This document shows positions 1 through 6,901 of a stretch of 9,174 nt of DNA, in pieces. The translations under genes and the position numbers were made by a program. The DNA lies in assembly GCA_025352865.1 (NCBI GenBank), contig JANXSB010000213.1:1-9174 (forward strand). Reading direction: 5' to 3'. Within the stretch, counting starts at the first letter, position 1, and every line of letters begins with the position of its first letter. The notes under the pieces were generated by a model. That model did not search any database and was not told the DNA's origin. It was given only the letters and a program-made list of their open reading frames with translations. The DNA is from Chthoniobacter sp. (lineage in GTDB: Bacteria > Verrucomicrobiota > Verrucomicrobiia > Chthoniobacterales > Chthoniobacteraceae).

Positions 1-709
1 CGTAGAGATTGTCGAACTTCGACTTGGTCACCGAGTCATTCACGTTGAACGCCGGGATGAGCAGCTTGCCCTGCTCGTGGAGCTTGTAGAGGCGATGCAC
101 GCCGGTCGTAGTCTCCTCGGAGACGCCGCGCCAGTCCTTCACGATCTCGTGGAAGATGAATGGGCTTTCCGCGTGGATTTTCTTGAGCAGATCCTTGATG
201 ACCTTCTCCTCGTGCGATCCAGACTCGCTGTTCACCCAGTCGTCGCCGTCTTCGAGTTCGTAGCCTTTGTGGATGAAAAGGGTCACGTCGCCGCCGTCAT
301 CGACCACAAGCTGTGGGCCTTTGCCCTCATTGTTCACGATGGCCCTCCAAGTGCAGTCCCAATACTCCTCCAGGCTCTCGCCCTTCCACGCAAAGACTGG
401 CACGCCGGTGACGGCAATGGCCGCGGCGGCTTGATCCTGCGTGGAGAAAATGTTGCACGAAGCCCAGCGCACATCCGCGCCGAGCGCGACGAGCGTCTCG
501 ATGAGCACCGCCGTCTGGATGGTCATGTGCAGCGAGCCGGTGATGCGCACGCCTTTCAGCGGCAGGCCCGGCGCGTATTGTTTGCGGATGGAAACCAGGC
601 CGGGCATCTCCTGCTCGGCGATCTCGATTTCCTTGCGGCCCCAGTCGGCGAGCTTGATGTCGGCGACTTTGTAGTCGGTGAATTTGGTGGTCAGTGTCGT
701 GGTGCTCAT
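1..709 (-). CDS. ahcY: Adenosylhomocysteinase (S-adenosylhomocysteine hydrolase), N-terminal part; 3' end beyond the window
   Basis: Cytosolic NAD-dependent enzyme that splits S-adenosylhomocysteine into adenosine and homocysteine, removing the product inhibitor of methyltransferases. Reading the minus strand from the ATG at 709-707 gives 236 uninterrupted codons up to the window edge, about half of the usual 430-470 residues. Family hallmarks appear in order: PLKGVRITGSLHMTIQTA near residues 49-66, ASCNIFSTQDQAAAAIA near 83-99, GVPVFAWKGES with EEYWDCT just after, DDGGDVTLFIHKGY, then ETTTGVHRLY and PAFNVNDSVTKSKFDN near the cut end. The catalytic substrate-binding part is therefore intact; the NAD-binding Rossmann part lies outside. 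The start gives the typical short lead-in before the first conserved block. No clear Shine-Dalgarno precedes it. It is divergent from the metallohydrolase at 1018 and its leader can fold (see 762-869). The family assignment is secure. Confidence 0.96.
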   Translation of the reverse strand, partial: MSTTTLTTKFTDYKVADIKLADWGRKEIEIAEQEMPGLVSIRKQYAPGLPLKGVRITGSLHMTIQTAVLIETLVALGADVRWASCNIFSTQDQAAAAIAVTGVPVFAWKGESLEEYWDCTWRAIVNNEGKGPQLVVDDGGDVTLFIHKGYELEDGDDWVNSESGSHEEKVIKDLLKKIHAESPFIFHEIVKDWRGVSEETTTGVHRLYKLHEQGKLLIPAFNVNDSVTKSKFDNLY

Positions 710-1017
710 TGGTGATTATTTGAAGGTTTGTGAAAGCAGAACGCCGCCGCGAAGCAGGCAGACGCATCTTCCAATCTTGATGGGATGATGCGTTATGAAA
801 CCCCTCCGTCAACCGGAAAGATCGTCTGCCGGGAAGTGCGGTGATCCTTTTCCTCGCGGAATCTCGCATGAGTCGTTGAAATGAATACGCCCATGCCTTC
901 CCTGTCTCCGCCGCCACCGCGTCAGGTCGGACGCAGCCGTTGGGAGTGAAGCATTCGTGGATTCGGCTAAGAATCCCAACTTCACAACCTTGTCTGCACG
1001 AGCCACACACTTTACCG
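710..1017. other. Divergent intergenic region between ahcY and the metallohydrolase gene
   Basis: This 308-bp region separates two genes transcribed away from each other, so both promoters should lie here. Apart from the foldable ahcY leader I see no convincing -35/-10 pair on either strand, no Shine-Dalgarno before either start, and no supportable short gene. A minus-strand reading frame at 809-1006 has no recognisable features and crosses the likely control region. Confidence 0.5.
762..869 (-). promoter_or_regulatory. Candidate structured 5' leader of ahcY (two helices)
   Basis: Read on the minus strand upstream of ahcY, two helices are visible. The distal one pairs GGAAA-AG-GATC (853-843) with GATC-TTTCC (823-815): 9 bp with a 2-nt bulge and a 19-nt loop. 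The proximal one pairs ACGCATC (793-787) with GATGCGT (768-762): 7 perfect bp, then one mismatch and 3 further pairs (TCC/GGA) around a 10-nt loop, ending 52 nt before the start codon. The segment ATGCG (869-865) could compete for CGCAT of the proximal helix. A TTGACG box lies at 812-807 on the minus strand but has no good -10 partner. ahcY genes in other bacteria are often controlled by SAH- or SAM-sensing RNAs, but I could not match this leader to a known class by eye. The pairings are seen; a regulatory role is inference. Confidence 0.3.
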
Positions 1018-3342
1018 ATGAAATGCCCGCTCGTCATTCCGCTGTTCGCGCTCCTTTCTCTTTCACCACTCCACGCCGAGCCAGTCAGCGCGGAAATCCA
1101 GCCCCTCGCCGCCCTCTGCCGGCGCGTCGTGGAAGCCACTGGAACTTTGGGAGAGCCGCTGAGTAATGAGCAACGATCCGCTTTGGAAAAAGCCATCGCG
1201 CTGCCCGACACCGCTGAGTCCGCGGCCAAAATTCAGGAGGCATTCGATGCGCGGACGTTGTTTGTCGTGACCATCAATCCTGAGATGCGCGTGAAAGCAG
1301 TGCAGGGCCCGGCGAAGGCCGAGCTGGTGGAGCAAGGCTGGCGGCTCTTCCTCGTGAAAGTCATCAATGAAGCCGGCACCACCGCACCACTTGCCGTGAC
1401 GAGTCCGCAAGCCGCGCGCTCCTTTGTCCTGAGCAGCCACACGCCGGATTCCGAACTCTCCAATCGCGAACGCTGGCTCGACTTCGAACTCTACGACAAG
1501 CCCCCGATGCGCGGCACGTTGAGTGGAGCGAAGGTGGATTACGCATTGATCTCCATCTACAGCCGCGATGCGGGGAAGCTTGAAGGACGTTTCACCTTTG
1601 ATGTCGGACAGGGCACGCAGGACCTCGGCTTTCGCAGCGATTGTGATGTGCTCTTTCAATCGCTGCCCGCCCGCGAGCTGACGCTTCACGTGAAGGACGA
1701 GAAAGGACAGCCCTGCATGGCGAGCTTTATCATTCACGATCCGTTGGGGCGGGTTTATCCTGCGCAGACCAAACGCCTCGCGCCGGACTTTTGGTTTCAG
1801 CCACAGGTCTATCGCACGGAGGGTGAGAAAATCCGGCTGCCGGACGGACATTTCACCGTATTTTTTTCGCGCGGCCCGGAATCCATCCTGGAAAAGCGTG
1901 AGATCGACGTGAACGGCAACCTCAAGGAGCTGAACTTTCAGGTGAAACGCTGGATTGACGCCGCGGCCTTCGGCTGGATCAGCAGCGATCATCACATTCA
2001 CGCCGCCGGTTGCCGCCACTACTCGCAGCCCACCCAGGGAGTGCTGGCCTCTGACATGGCGCGGCATTGTCAGGGTGAGGATCTAAGGATCGGCGCAAAC
2101 CTCACCTGGGGCCCCTGCTTTGATTTCCAGAAACAATTTTTTACCGGCAAGGAGGACGTCACTTCGCAGTGGCCCTACCTGCTCCGCTACGACATCGAAG
2201 TCAGCGGCTTTGGCTCGCAGGCATCGGGTCACCTTTGCCTGCTCGGTCTAAAGGAACAGATGTATCCCGGCGGCGACTCCACCTCGCACTGGCCCACGCT
2301 CGGCCTCAACACGCTCCGCTGGGCGAAAAAACAGGGCGCAGTGTGCGGGCCAGCGCACAGCGGCAATGGTCTGCGCATGCCGGATGACCAGCTCCCCGGC
2401 TACGCCATTCCGCCGTTTGACGGCATCGGCGCGAATGAAATGATCATGGACATCACGCACGAGGTGCCCGGCCCGGATGGCAAGCTCGTGCCGGCGATTG
2501 ATTTCATGAGCACCGCAGACACTCCCGCGACGTGGGAGCTCAACTTTTGGTATCACACCCTCAACGCCGGCTATCGCCCACGCATCAGCGGCGAGACTGA
2601 TTTTCCCTGCATCACCGGCGAACGGGTGGGCCTTGGCCGCGGCTATATGAAGCTGGCCGGGCACTACACCTACCTGGATTGGTGCAACGCCATTCACGAT
2701 GGTCGCGGTTACGTCGGCGATGGGCTTTCGCATTTGATCGATTTCAAAGTGAACAATGTCGCCGTCGGAGAACCCGCCGCAGCCGGACAGCCTCCGAGCG
2801 AGCTGCGCCTCAAGGAACCAGGCACCATCGAGATCACCGCCAAAGTCGGCGCGATGCTCCCCGTGCAGCCCATGCCCACCGTGCATCGGCTCGGTTCCGT
2901 CGTCGCGACGTTTGGCCAGCCGCTCACCGACCTCGGCTTCCCCACCCGCCTGCCCGACTGGCATCTCGAAAAAGCGCGCATCGGCAGCAGCCGCGAGGTT
3001 CCCGTCGAGGTCATCGTCAATGGCATCGCCGTCGCCAAACAAACCATCCTCGCCGACGGCACCCTGCGCGACATGAAGTTCAGCATCCCCGTGACTAAGA
3101 GCAGTTGGGTTGCCCTGCGCATCCTCCCCAGCTCGCACACCAATCCTGTCTTTGTGGTCATCGGCGACAAACCCATCCGCGCCTCCAAGCGTAGCCTCGA
3201 GTGGTGTCTAAGATGCGTGGACACCTGTTGGGCGCAAAAAGAAAAAACCTACGCCCCCGCCGAGCTGGCCGAGGCCCGCACCGCCTACGACCACGCCCGC
3301 GAAGCCTACCACACACGTCTCGCAGAGGCAGAGGGCGAGTAA
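1018..3342 (+). CDS. Secreted CehA/McbA-family metallohydrolase (PHP-type)
   Basis: A 774-residue exported protein that likely hydrolyses an ester, carbamate or phosphoester; the substrate is unknown. The ATG at 1018 gives a clean Sec signal peptide (residues 1-20, MK start, hydrophobic core, cut after LHA). An in-frame TTG at 940 would bury this signal behind 26 residues. Residues 21-315 form a probably beta-rich N-terminal part with no named domain. The metal-site region follows: SSDHHIHAAG (residues 322-331, H325/H326/H328), GPAHSGNG (444-451, H447), FMSTADT, GETDFPC (525-531, E526/D528) and RGYVGDGLSH (563-572). The HxH plus distal His and Asp/Glu pattern is that of PHP/CehA-McbA enzymes. 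Residues about 600-740 look like a second beta-rich module and the end is a charged helix. It ends in tandem TAA stops. It stands alone with no obvious operon partner. Similar proteins are common in Planctomycetes and Verrucomicrobia. The family call is good; the reaction is inferred. Confidence 0.85.
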   Translation: MKCPLVIPLFALLSLSPLHAEPVSAEIQPLAALCRRVVEATGTLGEPLSNEQRSALEKAIALPDTAESAAKIQEAFDARTLFVVTINPEMRVKAVQGPAKAELVEQGWRLFLVKVINEAGTTAPLAVTSPQAARSFVLSSHTPDSELSNRERWLDFELYDKPPMRGTLSGAKVDYALISIYSRDAGKLEGRFTFDVGQGTQDLGFRSDCDVLFQSLPARELTLHVKDEKGQPCMASFIIHDPLGRVYPAQTKRLAPDFWFQPQVYRTEGEKIRLPDGHFTVFFSRGPESILEKREIDVNGNLKELNFQVKRWIDAAAFGWISSDHHIHAAGCRHYSQPTQGVLASDMARHCQGEDLRIGANLTWGPCFDFQKQFFTGKEDVTSQWPYLLRYDIEVSGFGSQASGHLCLLGLKEQMYPGGDSTSHWPTLGLNTLRWAKKQGAVCGPAHSGNGLRMPDDQLPGYAIPPFDGIGANEMIMDITHEVPGPDGKLVPAIDFMSTADTPATWELNFWYHTLNAGYRPRISGETDFPCITGERVGLGRGYMKLAGHYTYLDWCNAIHDGRGYVGDGLSHLIDFKVNNVAVGEPAAAGQPPSELRLKEPGTIEITAKVGAMLPVQPMPTVHRLGSVVATFGQPLTDLGFPTRLPDWHLEKARIGSSREVPVEVIVNGIAVAKQTILADGTLRDMKFSIPVTKSSWVALRILPSSHTNPVFVVIGDKPIRASKRSLEWCLRCVDTCWAQKEKTYAPAELAEARTAYDHAREAYHTRLAEAEGE

Positions 3343-3410
3343 TAACGGCTGCGAAAAGCGCGAAGACAGCGCCGATGTAGTTGCCCTGCTAGCAGCTTGA
3401 GTGATGCGGT

Positions 3411-3661
3411 GAAGCAAGGTGATCCGCTCGCTTTCTGCCACGTCGTGAAGGACAGGTTTCGAGACCAAAAAATGCGCTCCCATCGCGTACCAGGGTCGCG
3501 GCAGCGGAATTCATCATTTACTCAACAGGCGGAGGTTTTTGATCGAGATTGATTTCCTTAATCATGACCCCGTCGCCTGCCACCTCCATCTGGCCAACCA
3601 CTTCTACACCGTCCACTTTCAGATCAAATTTGGAGAGTTGACTCGGGGCCTGTCGGAAGTT
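3411..3661. repeat. Left copy of a direct repeat (partner at 8614-8844)
   Basis: This 251-bp segment matches 8614-8844 in the same orientation with about 10 substitutions and three indels (1, 18 and 1 nt), roughly 95% identity at aligned positions. It starts at GAAGCAA and ends at GTCGGAAGTT. It comprises the last 48 or so codons of a minus-strand gene plus about 108 bp of downstream flank. The non-coding flank is almost as similar as the coding part, so the duplication was of DNA and was not a protein-level resemblance. Of the surrounding spacer 3343-3686, the first 65 bases (3346-3410) hold only a 10-bp palindrome CTGCTAGCAG at 3386-3395 and no clear terminator. Confidence 0.9.
3518..3661 (-). 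pseudogene. 3' remnant of the minus-strand gene found intact-ended at 8698-9174
   Basis: Translating the minus strand from 3661 gives NFRQAPSQLSKFDLKVDG and continues to a stop at 3520-3518, closely matching the C-terminus encoded at 8844-8698. There are two residue changes, from three nucleotide substitutions that are all non-synonymous. An extra G near the end (GGCGG against GCGG) shifts the frame, so the last residues and stop differ. Upstream of 3661 the similarity stops and the reading frame merely runs antisense through the sigma-like ORF, with no start or RBS of its own. The remnant is therefore a broken-off gene end. A possible 5-nt-gapped extension of the match reaches 3669. Confidence 0.8.
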
Positions 3662-3671
3662 CCACCACACG

Positions 3672-3677
3672 AAAGGA
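3672..3677 (+). promoter_or_regulatory. Ribosome binding site of the sigma-like ORF
   Basis: AAAGGA lies 9 nt before the ATG at 3687 and fixes that start. It is the only good Shine-Dalgarno seen in the window; the neighbouring genes at 1018, 4196 and 709 lack one. It lies just inside the left junction, where the repeat copy ends at 3661. Confidence 0.55.
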
Positions 3678-3686
3678 ACCAACACC

Positions 3687-4127
3687 ATGAGTCCACTGCT
3701 GCTCAAAGAAATCGCTCCACGTCTCCGGTCCTTCATCCCGCGAGTCGTCATGCCGGTCGGAGCCGAGGATAGTGAAGAACTGGTCCAGGACGCCCTCTAC
3801 TCGGCTGCCCGGATGCTCGACAGCGTCGAGCGGGCGGGGAAAAAAGTCACCGCCGGGAACATCGCCTACTACGCGATTCCCCACATGAAGAGCGGTCGGC
3901 GCGGCAGCAGTTGCGGAAGAACTGACGCCCTCGCCTCGACCACCCAACTCGACGCGAAAAGCAGCCTCCACTCGATGCAGGAGGAGGTTGGCTATGATCC
4001 CGAGACCGACGAGGCCATCACCCTCGACGATTTGCTCGCCTCGGAACGGGAAGATCCCGCCATGACCGACGCCCGTGACCTCGATTGGGAGCAATTCCTC
4101 GCCACCCACGACTATCGCGCGAGCTAA
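3687..4127 (+). CDS. Sigma-70 region-2-like protein, probably C-terminally truncated
   Basis: This 146-residue ORF has features of an ECF-type sigma factor region 2: an acidic EDSEELVQDALYSAARM (residues 28-44), then a basic, helical stretch AYYAIPHMKSGRR (residues 64-76) where regions 2.3-2.4 would lie. An acidic segment (residues about 107-136) follows, including DPETDEAITLDDLL and DLDWEQFL. The ORF ends at THDYRAS. No region-4 helix-turn-helix for -35 recognition is visible, and ECF sigma factors normally reach 160-200 residues, so the 3' end is probably lost at or near 4127. If so, it may be a decayed gene. It starts 25 bp after the left repeat copy breaks off, and the next gene starts 68 bp downstream. 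A direct link to the following operon is possible but unproven. An alternative is a different small helical protein family. The ORF is real by RBS and composition; function is tentative. Confidence 0.6.
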   Translation: MSPLLLKEIAPRLRSFIPRVVMPVGAEDSEELVQDALYSAARMLDSVERAGKKVTAGNIAYYAIPHMKSGRRGSSCGRTDALASTTQLDAKSSLHSMQEEVGYDPETDEAITLDDLLASEREDPAMTDARDLDWEQFLATHDYRAS

Positions 4128-4195
4128 TGATATAGACGTTGTGCGCCGAGTAGGTGCTCTAAGAAATCGATCCGCGCGGTGCTGTAGTGAACGTG

Positions 4196-6898
4196 ATGAG
4201 ACTCTCCCCGAACACCGGTTATCGTCCGCGGCGTTCAGCGCTCGTCGGCTGTGCGCTCGCGCTGCTTGGGGCCGGCGCGGCGTGTGCGACGCCATCGAAC
4301 AAGGCGGCGCTGGAAAGGTATTACGACAAGTTTCTCGGAAAGGAATTGAATCGCTGCACAACCTGCCATTTGCCAAGCGCGGTGAAAGATCCGCAAAGCC
4401 TAGATGACTTTCCGCACAATCCTTTTGGCGACCGGCTGAGAGTGCTCGGCGAAGAGTTGAGCAAGGCCGGAAAGCGCAAGGACATCGCCACGCGGCTGGC
4501 GCTGGTCGCGCACGAAGACAGCGACGGCGATGGCATCGACAACGAAACCGAACTGCTGGCGGGCGGAAATCCGGGCGATGCGAAGCTGACGCCGACGGCT
4601 GAGCAACTCGCGGAGATGCGGACGCGCCGCGCGGAGTTCGGCAAGTTCATGGCGTCGTATCGGTGGCAGCCTTTTGAGCGTGTGCTGCGTCCTCCCATTC
4701 CGAATGTGAAGAACGCCGACTGGGTGCGCACGCCGGTCGATTCGTTCATCGCTGCGGAGCATGAAGAGCGCGGACTGACGCCGCGTCCGAGCGCGCCGAA
4801 ATCCATCCTGCTGCGGCGCGTGTATCTCGATTTGATCGGACTGTCGCCAACGCCAGAGGAGCAGCGTGCATTCGAGGAGGATCACGCGTCGGATGCCTAC
4901 GAAAAGGTCGTGGACCGCCTGCTCGCGGACCCGCGCCACGGTGAGCGGTGGGGCCGGCACTGGATGGATATTTGGCGTTACAGCGATTGGGCGGGCTGGA
5001 CGGATGGAAAGCAGGTGCGCGACAGCCAGCGGCACATCTGGCGCTGGCGCGATTGGATCGTGGAATCGCTCAACGCGGATCGCGGGTATGACCGGATGGC
5101 GACGGAGATGCTCGCCGCCGATGAGCTTGCGCCCGGCGATCCAGATGCCTTGCGGGCCACCGGATTCCTCGTGCGGAATTACAAAATGCTGAGCCGCGAG
5201 CAGTGGATGGAGGACACGGTGAAGCACACCGCGCAGGCTTTTCTCGGGATCACTCTAGGCTGCGCGAAGTGCCACGATCATCGCACCGATCCGATTTCGC
5301 AGGCCGAATACTATCAGGTGCGCGCGGTCTTCGAGCCGCATCAGATTCGCACCGATCGCGTGCCGGGTGAACTGGATCGCGAGAAGGATGGCCTGCCCCG
5401 TGCCTATGACATCGACAAGGAAGCGCCGACCTATTTCCTCATTCGCGGCGACGAACGTAAGCCGGACAAGGATCGCGCGATGCAGCCGGCCGTGCCGCGG
5501 GCGCTATGCGGCGATAAGCTGAAACCGGCTCTCGAAATCGTGCCGGTGAAACTTCCGAGGGAAGCGGCTTCGCCGGACAAACGGGAGTTTGTGATCAAGG
5601 ACACGGTGACCGTGAGCGAGCAGGCTCTCGCGAAAACTCGCGAGGCGCTGGCGACTGCAAAACCCGAGCAGGTGAAACTACGCGAACTCGAGTTGGCGAT
5701 TGCCGATGTGAAACACGCCGCGCTATTGGCCGAGCTGCGTGCGGAACAGTTGGAGGATCAGGGAAAGAAAGACGCCGACGAATGGAAGGACGCCGCGAAG
5801 GAGGCGACGCTCAAACAGTGCAATGTCGCGCTGTGCGAAGCGCGGCTCGCTTTGCACACCGCAGCGTTGGCGCAGGCCGACGCGCAGCGGGTTCTCGACG
5901 AACTTCCGCCGCCGACCGAGGCGGAGATCGCCGATCCGAATCGGGCGCAGCGCGACAAGGCCGGGGCCGCGGCCAAGAAAGCCGCCGAAGCTGCGCAAGC
6001 GCTCGCCAAGGCAGAGGAGCAGGCAAAGGCGGAGCCGACGACCGCCTTCAAGCCCCGCCCGAAGGACGACTATCCGGCGGTCAGCACCGGACGCAGGCTA
6101 GCGTTCGCGAAGTGGCTCACCGATGCGGACAACCCGCTGACCGCGCGCGTCGCGATGAACCACATTTGGCTGCGCCATTTCGGACGCGGCATCGTCGCGA
6201 CGCCGGAGAATTTCGGGACCAACGGCGCGCGTCCTTCGCATCCGGCGCTGCTCGACTGGCTCGCCGCGGAGTTCATGGAGGGCGGTTGGAAAATGAAGGC
6301 GATGCACCGGATGCTCGTGACGAGCAGCACCTACCGGATGGCCTCCACGCCGGACGAAGCGGATGCGAAAGCCGATGCCGACGACCTCGATCTTTGGCGA
6401 ATGCCGGCGCGGCGAATGGAGGCGGAACTGGTGCGCGATAATCTGCTCTACGTCTGCGGCAATCTTGATCTCACACCGGGCGGCCCCGACATCGACCATA
6501 TGCAGGGCCTCACCTCGAAACGGCGGAGCATCTACCTGCGCACCGCGCCGGAGAAGGAGGTCGAGTTTCTGAAAATCTTCGACGGCCCGAGCGTGAACGA
6601 ATGCTATCAGCGGCATCCAACCGTCATGCCGCAGCAGTCGCTGGCGCTTGCAAACAGCGAACTGACGCGGGCGCAGTCGAAGCTGCTGGCGAAGCGGCTC
6701 ACCGACGAAACGGCGGGCAGCGATGAGGCGTTTGTCCGCGGCGCATTCGAGCGAGTGCTCGCCCGCGCGCCGACGGCGGAGGAGGTGAAGACATGTCTCG
6801 GATTCCTGAAAGCGAATGCGCCGCCCGATGCCGCGCGTTTGCGCGAGAACCTCATTTTGGTGCTCTTCAATCACAACGACTTCGTCTCCATTCGATAG
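4196..6898 (+). CDS. Exported DUF1549/DUF1553 (PSCyt2/PSD1) protein with two haem-binding CxxCH motifs
   Basis: A 900-residue exported protein of the planctomycete-verrucomicrobial cytochrome-domain family; its reaction is unknown. The ATG at 4196 gives an arginine-rich n-region and hydrophobic core (about residues 14-29) with a cut near ACA-T; GTG at 4187 is an in-frame alternative, and neither has a clear RBS. Order: a short N-terminal cytochrome c-like part with CTTCH (C54, C57, H58); an Asp-rich calcium-loop-like DSDGDGIDNETE (108-119); DUF1549 from about 180 to 395, with LLRRVYLDLIGLSPTPEE, GERWGRHWMDIWRYSD and a second motif CAKCHDH (C356, C359, H360); an Ala/Glu/Lys-rich probable coiled coil (about 474-612); then DUF1553 from about 626 to 885, with RLAFAKWLTDADNPLTARV, NHIWLRHFGRGIV and SHPALLDWLA. 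The length is normal for the family. It ends 3 nt before the DUF1501 gene, its usual partner. The family is secure; actual haem attachment is inferred from the motifs. Confidence 0.93.
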   Translation: MRLSPNTGYRPRRSALVGCALALLGAGAACATPSNKAALERYYDKFLGKELNRCTTCHLPSAVKDPQSLDDFPHNPFGDRLRVLGEELSKAGKRKDIATRLALVAHEDSDGDGIDNETELLAGGNPGDAKLTPTAEQLAEMRTRRAEFGKFMASYRWQPFERVLRPPIPNVKNADWVRTPVDSFIAAEHEERGLTPRPSAPKSILLRRVYLDLIGLSPTPEEQRAFEEDHASDAYEKVVDRLLADPRHGERWGRHWMDIWRYSDWAGWTDGKQVRDSQRHIWRWRDWIVESLNADRGYDRMATEMLAADELAPGDPDALRATGFLVRNYKMLSREQWMEDTVKHTAQAFLGITLGCAKCHDHRTDPISQAEYYQVRAVFEPHQIRTDRVPGELDREKDGLPRAYDIDKEAPTYFLIRGDERKPDKDRAMQPAVPRALCGDKLKPALEIVPVKLPREAASPDKREFVIKDTVTVSEQALAKTREALATAKPEQVKLRELELAIADVKHAALLAELRAEQLEDQGKKDADEWKDAAKEATLKQCNVALCEARLALHTAALAQADAQRVLDELPPPTEAEIADPNRAQRDKAGAAAKKAAEAAQALAKAEEQAKAEPTTAFKPRPKDDYPAVSTGRRLAFAKWLTDADNPLTARVAMNHIWLRHFGRGIVATPENFGTNGARPSHPALLDWLAAEFMEGGWKMKAMHRMLVTSSTYRMASTPDEADAKADADDLDLWRMPARRMEAELVRDNLLYVCGNLDLTPGGPDIDHMQGLTSKRRSIYLRTAPEKEVEFLKIFDGPSVNECYQRHPTVMPQQSLALANSELTRAQSKLLAKRLTDETAGSDEAFVRGAFERVLARAPTAEEVKTCLGFLKANAPPDAARLRENLILVLFNHNDFVSIR

Positions 6899-6901
6899 CC
6901 C

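Noticed and set aside
77..715. Plus-strand reading frame of 212 codons
   Set aside because: It is the antisense shadow of ahcY, whose minus-strand frame has unmistakable family motifs.
793..816. ATGAAACC followed by CAACCGG on the plus strand, reminiscent of the core of a SAM-I riboswitch
   Set aside because: The required upstream conserved stretches (the kink-turn region and TGGCCC-like segment) and the closing P1 helix are absent, and the plus-strand gene downstream is not a methionine or SAM gene.
940..1017. TTG start adding 26 residues to the metallohydrolase
   Set aside because: It would place an arginine- and histidine-containing segment before a well-formed Sec signal peptide that begins at the ATG at 1018.
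327..1229. Long minus-strand reading frame of 300 codons
   Set aside because: It runs out of frame through ahcY, gives an Arg/His-rich low-quality translation, and crosses the divergent promoter region.
3386..3395. Palindrome CTGCTAGCAG downstream of the metallohydrolase gene
   Set aside because: A 10-bp palindrome with no loop and no T-run is too short and isolated to call a terminator or operator.
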